This document shows, one piece after another, positions 59,892 to 64,000 of a stretch of DNA of 64,000 nucleotides. A program made the translations under genes and the position numbers. Where the stretch lies: the NCBI GenBank assembly GCA_039621445.1, contig CP154957.1, positions 13,103,462 to 13,167,461 of the forward strand. The letters run 5' to 3'. The notes beneath the pieces were generated by a model that had not been told where the DNA came from, searched no databases, and saw nothing but the letters and a program-made list of their open reading frames with translations. The stretch comes from Euglena gracilis. Taxonomy: Eukaryota > Euglenida > Euglenophyceae > Euglenales. Positions within the stretch are counted from its first letter, which is position 1. The number at the start of each line of letters is the position of its first letter.

Positions 59892-60317
59892 GTGACCAAA
59901 AATGCACTAAAATATTATCGTGAAATAAGAATTTATTGGGACCTCGATCTCCAACGACGGAACGGGGAGACAACACTGACGGATATTCACACCGTGGGAG
60001 TGACGAGATGCGTTGTACAACAGTGGCGGAAGCCATTCAACAGACGCCCAATCGCTGGGGTGTGGCAGCTCAGGCGTTTTGACACAAACACTTACACAAC
60101 TGTTACAACGACTCACGGTGCCGAGCTAAATCTGCAGAAAATTCGATGCAGAAATTGCAAACCCAGACATCATAGGACCGGTGACAAAAGAACTCTTTCG
60201 GAAAACACTTCTGAATCATATTTCCAACACTATGCACAAAATGAAGACCTTCCATTGAACTTGTTAAGGTGGAAAAACAGCTTTAATCTCAAACATTCAA
60301 GGAAGGCGAACCTTTAA
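59892..60317 (+). CDS. Unidentified ORF, 141 codons
   Basis: Starts MTKNALKYYREIRIYWDLDL, contains IRCRNCKPRHHRTGDKR (C-x-x-C with His) and a basic C-terminus. Composition is plausible for protein, but I recognise no domain. It may be an exon or a transposon fragment. Confidence 0.3.
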   Translation: MTKNALKYYREIRIYWDLDLQRRNGETTLTDIHTVGVTRCVVQQWRKPFNRRPIAGVWQLRRFDTNTYTTVTTTHGAELNLQKIRCRNCKPRHHRTGDKRTLSENTSESYFQHYAQNEDLPLNLLRWKNSFNLKHSRKANL

Positions 60318-60521
60318 AACTGAAGCCAACCCATTTCTGTCTAAGCAAAAGCCTGAAGCCGGTCATATGATGAGAGTGGGGTAGGGACGCTCTGTGTCGA
60401 GGTTGCCAGGCAAAGCAGGATCACTCTAAACTGGGTGGCGGTGATGACAAAGGCACACTTTGCATTTGGGTTGCGTATGGGTCGCTTCTTTTTATCGACC
60501 CTTGGGGGATCCTGGGCATAA

Positions 60522-60860
60522 ACCCCCCCCCACTTATAAACCCCCAAGGGGTTAGTAGGATCTGGTTTGGTTGGTCGGCCGAAGGGGGGGTTTATAAGTG
60601 GGGGGGGGTTATAAATCCCGGAATTGTTGGTGAAAATCCGAACCCCGAAAATGACCCCGAAACCTCCCAAATTGGCAATTTTTGGCAAATTTGGTCAAAA
60701 ATGGCATTTTTGATGATGGTCGATCACAAAAAAGTGCCAAAAAATCAGTTTTTGGGTGGTTTGCGGCCGAAAAAATCGTCCCCAGCGGCTTTCATTTTTC
60801 TTCCCTGGGGTGGGGGGGTTATAAATCCCGGTTTGGTTGGTCGGCCTGAGGGGGGGGTTT
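60522..60860. repeat. TTATAAACCCCC palindromic repeat
   Basis: CCCCCCCACTTATAAACCCCC (60524) is mirrored by GGGGGTTTATAAGTGGGGGG (60586). A related end GGTTTGGTTGGTCGGCC...TTTACAAGTGGGGG follows at 60828-60870. Confidence 0.6.
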
Positions 60861-60893
60861 ACAAGTGGGGGGGTTTGTAAGGGGGGGGGGCTA

Positions 60894-61197
60894 CCATTGC
60901 TCAGCGACCCGGGGGGGGGGGGCATTTTCCACTCCGAAAAAACCAGTCAGTCACCTTACCCCCCCCCCCGGGGGGATCGGCCACTCTTCAGAAGGCAATG
61001 AAAATTTGCCAAAAAATGTCAAAAAAATCAAAAAAAATTCCGGCGCCTTTGGCGCCAGGCCAATCACTTTTCATTTTCGGGCCTACCCCACCCCGGGGGG
61101 GGGGGGGCTCTTGCCCAAAAAACCAGTTAGTCACCCTGAAAAAAACCAGTCAGTCACCCCCCAGGGGGGGTGGGGTGGGACAGGTGTTAAGCAATGG
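60894..61197. mobile_element. CAGTCAGTCAC-family inverted-repeat element
   Basis: Ends CCATTGCT (60894) and AGCAATGG (61197), both flanked by TA. Interior: three ACCAGT(C/T)AGTCACC copies, poly-G/C, and the hairpin CCGGCGCCTTTGGCGCC near 61040. Partial copies lie at 43391-43471, 57838-58106, 62882-62950 and 63600-63660. Confidence 0.6.
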
Positions 61198-61849
61198 TAT
61201 GATCCTGGGTCTAGAGATTCCGACCAAAACAAATTTCCCTTTGAAATTTCCAATTGGTTTGCGACAGATGCAAATGATGCCCCCCAGGGCCGTACTCGAG
61301 TGCCTACATGAATGTCCGCCCTCTCTCCTTCCTGGGCCACCTCAACCCCCAATGATTTCCCCCCCCCTCACTGGGAAACTCCATCTGCCTAAAGAGTTTC
61401 CAGATCACTGATCCAGATCACGCTTTTCTCGGCCATGGTCCATCCAGCTGAGGGTTCCCAAGACAATCAAACCCAGGGCAAATGTTGGCCAAGCATTTTA
61501 GCTACAGCCACTGTAGCACAGTTTTCCTATCACATCTGCCTCTGGAAGACTTCCTTCATCCAGACAGCCGCACGGCCACCCATTAGAGCGTTCACGAGGA
61601 CCCATCACCCCCAGGGAAGGCAAATGACAGGAGGGAGAGGGGTAGGCAAGCTGACTGAGGTTCAGTCCTTGCCATTGTGTCGCTTCGTGCAATCTGGGGG
61701 GTGGGGCAACTCGGTGAATGTAATTTGATAAACTGGAAAACGGTTGGCAGAACCAGAAAAATTAAAAAAAATGAAAATGGCCAAGAAAAGCACACCCAAT
61801 TCAGTATCATGCAAAAATTTCCAGTTTCAAACCTGATTCAATGACTTAC

Positions 61850-62180
61850 GGCGAAACTCCGTTGAAATCTGAACCGGAAGGTTGCTGGGCAGGCATCCTT
61901 CGGTGAAAGCGACGCCGTGGTCCCCGCCATCCCCCTCCCACGGAGGTGCATCCTCCAGCGGAGTGCCGGTGGACGAGGCCTCGGAGGCCAGCAGCTGCTT
62001 GGCGTACTGCTTCCGCTTGTCCCGCCGGGCGCTGCCGGAGTGGAGGCGGCGGTGGCGCTCGTACGCCTCGTGGGTCCAGTAGTGGAGGCGCTGCGGCCCG
62101 GCGGCCAGCTTCAGGACCAGAGGGTTTGAGGGCCCGGGGGATTCAGCACCGAGATTCACTTAAACCCCCCCAATAACCTG
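61850..62180 (-). CDS. Probable host exon (internal)
   Basis: GC-rich, open on the minus strand: GPQRLHYWTHEAYERHRRLH, SARRDKRKQYAKQLLASEAS, then an acidic Gly stretch and LPVQISTEFRR. It ends at GTAAGT (donor, next to 61850), a perfect 5' splice consensus. Upstream a poly-C run ends CGCCAG (near 62180), a possible acceptor. Composition is sharply different from the flanks. I do not recognise the protein; the basic helical stretch could bind nucleic acid. Confidence 0.5.
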
Positions 62181-63126
62181 GCGGGGGGGGGGGGGGATTG
62201 AAGCTGGATAAAGCTAGAACCGACAAAATTGGAAGCCGAAAAAATTGGGGCCAAACCTGAAAAACGGCCCGGAAAAAAATTGGCAGGTTTTGTTTGCAAG
62301 ATGACTGGAAAAGGGGTGATTTTGAAAATTGTGAGGCGGGATTTTCAAAAAAAGGGCCGGAAAAATTTGGCAGGATTTCTGAACGCCAATTTTTTCCCAA
62401 TCAATTTTTTCAGCCTCCAATCCCCCCCCCCCGACTTGGCAGGGGGAGGGGCAAAAAAGATGGTTCCAGCAACTTGGCACCTCCCTGTTTAGGCAAAATT
62501 CCTTTACGACGCTGAAAAAAAATGACCCAAATAACCTGATGGGGGGGGAGGGCCAAAAGTTGGTTCCAATAACCTGGCACCCCACCAAGTTGTTTGGGGG
62601 GGGGGTTTGTTACTCCTGGGGGGGGGGGGCACCCACCCTCTCGGAGGTGTGGGGTCTATGATTCAGCACCCTCCTGCCCCTGGGGGGAGGGGAGGCTTGG
62701 GGAACCCACTGGGGTCACTTTTGGGATGAAAAAATTTGGGATGAAAAATTTTGGGGCTTCACGGCGAATGTGAAAGAAAAACCTGACCTCCACAGGCCAA
62801 CACCCCCCCCTGGAGAGGGCAGGAAAATATGTGGAAGTTGGGGAGGGCGAGACCATGTTTATTGACCCCTGGGAGAGGGGGGGGGGCAGCTTCTCTTTTC
62901 AAAAAAAACCAGTCATTCCCCCCAGGGGGGTGTGACTGGGGTTTTGGGGCTCCACCCCCCTCCCCTGGAGGGACTGGCTGAAAGTGGCTGTGCCGAAGGC
63001 GCTGGAAATTTTTGGGTGTTTTGGCCAAAATCCAATGACTTTGATGTGTTTTGGCCTGAATGGCCAGACTAATGGACCCTCCAGGGGGGGGGGGGCAACT
63101 GGTTTTTGGCTGCGGACCCCCCCCCT
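62181..63126. other. Unassigned homopolymer-rich region
   Basis: Alternating poly-G/C runs and AT-rich text with AATAACCTGGC and GGTTCCA(A/G)(T/C)AAC repeats near 62160-62590. Part of the CAGTCAGTC family at 62882-62950. No gene seen. Confidence 0.3.
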
Positions 63127-63305
63127 TAGTTGCACTAAGGCTTCTTGTCTGTTTATGGCCGGCGCTAACTTCGCTTCTGGCCCAGCTTGCTGTGTGGTGA
63201 ATGGCCAGGGACCCCTTACACCAATACTCTTTTGTTGCTCTCCGGTGAAATTCCAGCTCTACACTCACCTTGTGTGGTTGGTGTGATTCCCATGGGTGGG
63301 TCTAC
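63127..63305. repeat. Dispersed repeat R2, copy 2
   Basis: Same order of motifs as 38288-38480 with scattered substitutions; lacks the GGCCAGGTGAGCAACTCTGG segment. Confidence 0.7.
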
Positions 63306-64000
63306 ACAGTGCTGCTCTTGCCTCCTGCCCTCTTCCCACTTTTCGGTGTGTGGGGGATGTATGGCGCGGGCGCAATGCCATGACTTGAGTTCCAGTGTGG
63401 GCTCACGGTCCCGCGGCTGCGGTAAACCCGGGTCACCGAATCTCGGCCTTAGGGCGGGTGGTGGGTGGGTAGTGTGCTGCCCCCCCCCCCCCCCCCCGGA
63501 TGGGGGTCGGCCAGAATGACCACGCGGCGCCAAAAGTGCTGGAAAATTCTTGCAAATTTAGATGTTGATTCCGGGACATTCTTGGATGGGTGGCCAAACC
63601 TTAAGCAATGGTATGCCCCACCCCCGAGGGACTGATTCAAAAACCAGTCAGTCACCATTCAAAACCAGTTGCCCACTTCCCAGAGCCACTTGGGCCCAAT
63701 ACCCAGCCACTTGGCCCAATACCCAGCCAAAATTCATTTGAGAACCACATTTGTGATGAAATTTTGTGGAAAAGCAAAAATGGCAAATTCTGTCTATGGG
63801 GGTGGTTCGGGACGCGGGGGGGGGGGGGGGGGGCGGGGGGGGGGACGGGGGGGGGGAACCGTGGCCCAACCATCCCCACACGTTTTCTTTGGCGTCACCT
63901 TAATTTGTATGTAATTTTCCTTTGGTCGACCAAAAAACGTGCCCGGCCAAAATCCGGGACGCGGGGGGGACGCGGGGGGGACGCGGGGGGGACGCGGGGG
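63306..64000. other. Unassigned region ending in a GACGCGGGGGG tandem
   Basis: 63600-63660 has a CAATGG/CAGTCAGTCACC element end. GGGACGCGGGGG units start near 63810 and form a regular 11-nt tandem from 63957 to the window end. Confidence 0.5.

Overview
This is a repeat-dominated stretch of a nuclear eukaryotic genome. It holds reverse-transcribing elements, short inverted-repeat elements and simple-sequence tracts. I found no bacterial operons, rRNA or CRISPR, and I did not recognise a tRNA gene. Runs of 8-30 G or C are very frequent. The element types fit a protist or alga: Ty3/gypsy elements that carry DNA methyltransferase domains (reported from some algae and dinoflagellates) and DIRS-like tyrosine-recombinase retroelements. 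I cannot name the species.

Positions 1-9994 hold a Ty3/gypsy element on the minus strand (Gypsy-1), cut by the left window edge. In its 5'->3' order it has an LTR, a primer binding site, a long Gag with a 26-residue tandem repeat, a coiled-coil Gag section, a capsid/basic section, a C5-type methyltransferase-like domain, a Dam-like N6-adenine methyltransferase-like domain, protease, RT-RNase H and the start of the integrase linker. It carries several stops and frameshifts. It sits in a DIRS fragment (DIRS-D, 9995-11465), which itself sits in the terminal repeat of an older DIRS (DIRS-E).

Positions 11954-37090 are a four-element nest that can be taken apart base by base. DIRS-A (about 4.5 kb once inserts are removed) contains DIRS-B (16377-34067, about 4.6 kb) in one terminal repeat and DIRS-C (34155-37064, RT-less) in its outermost right end. 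DIRS-B contains Gypsy-2 (16581-29664), a young chromovirus-type element with nearly identical 1.1-kb LTRs and a 4-bp CTGG target duplication. Each DIRS has inverted terminal repeats and an internal complementary region that matches the joined outer ends, the classic DIRS-1 circle-junction layout. Each DIRS inserted without target duplication.

The best candidate for an undescribed system is the expression scheme of the two methyltransferase-bearing gypsy elements. Both have an in-frame TAG exactly between Gag and the methyltransferase-Pol part, and an in-frame TGA exactly between RNase H and integrase. In Gypsy-2 the TAG is followed by a purine-rich spacer and a predicted H-type pseudoknot, the architecture used for stop-codon readthrough by gammaretroviruses. 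The DIRS elements also keep the tyrosine-recombinase frame open across the whole RT/RNase H region in another frame.

Positions 37091-64000 hold no confidently identified complete gene. They contain several families of short inverted-repeat elements (one hAT-like with an 8-bp target duplication), tandem arrays, dispersed repeats, AT microsatellites, a broken hAT-type zinc-finger gene, and one GC-rich probable host exon with a consensus splice donor (about 61850-62180, minus strand).
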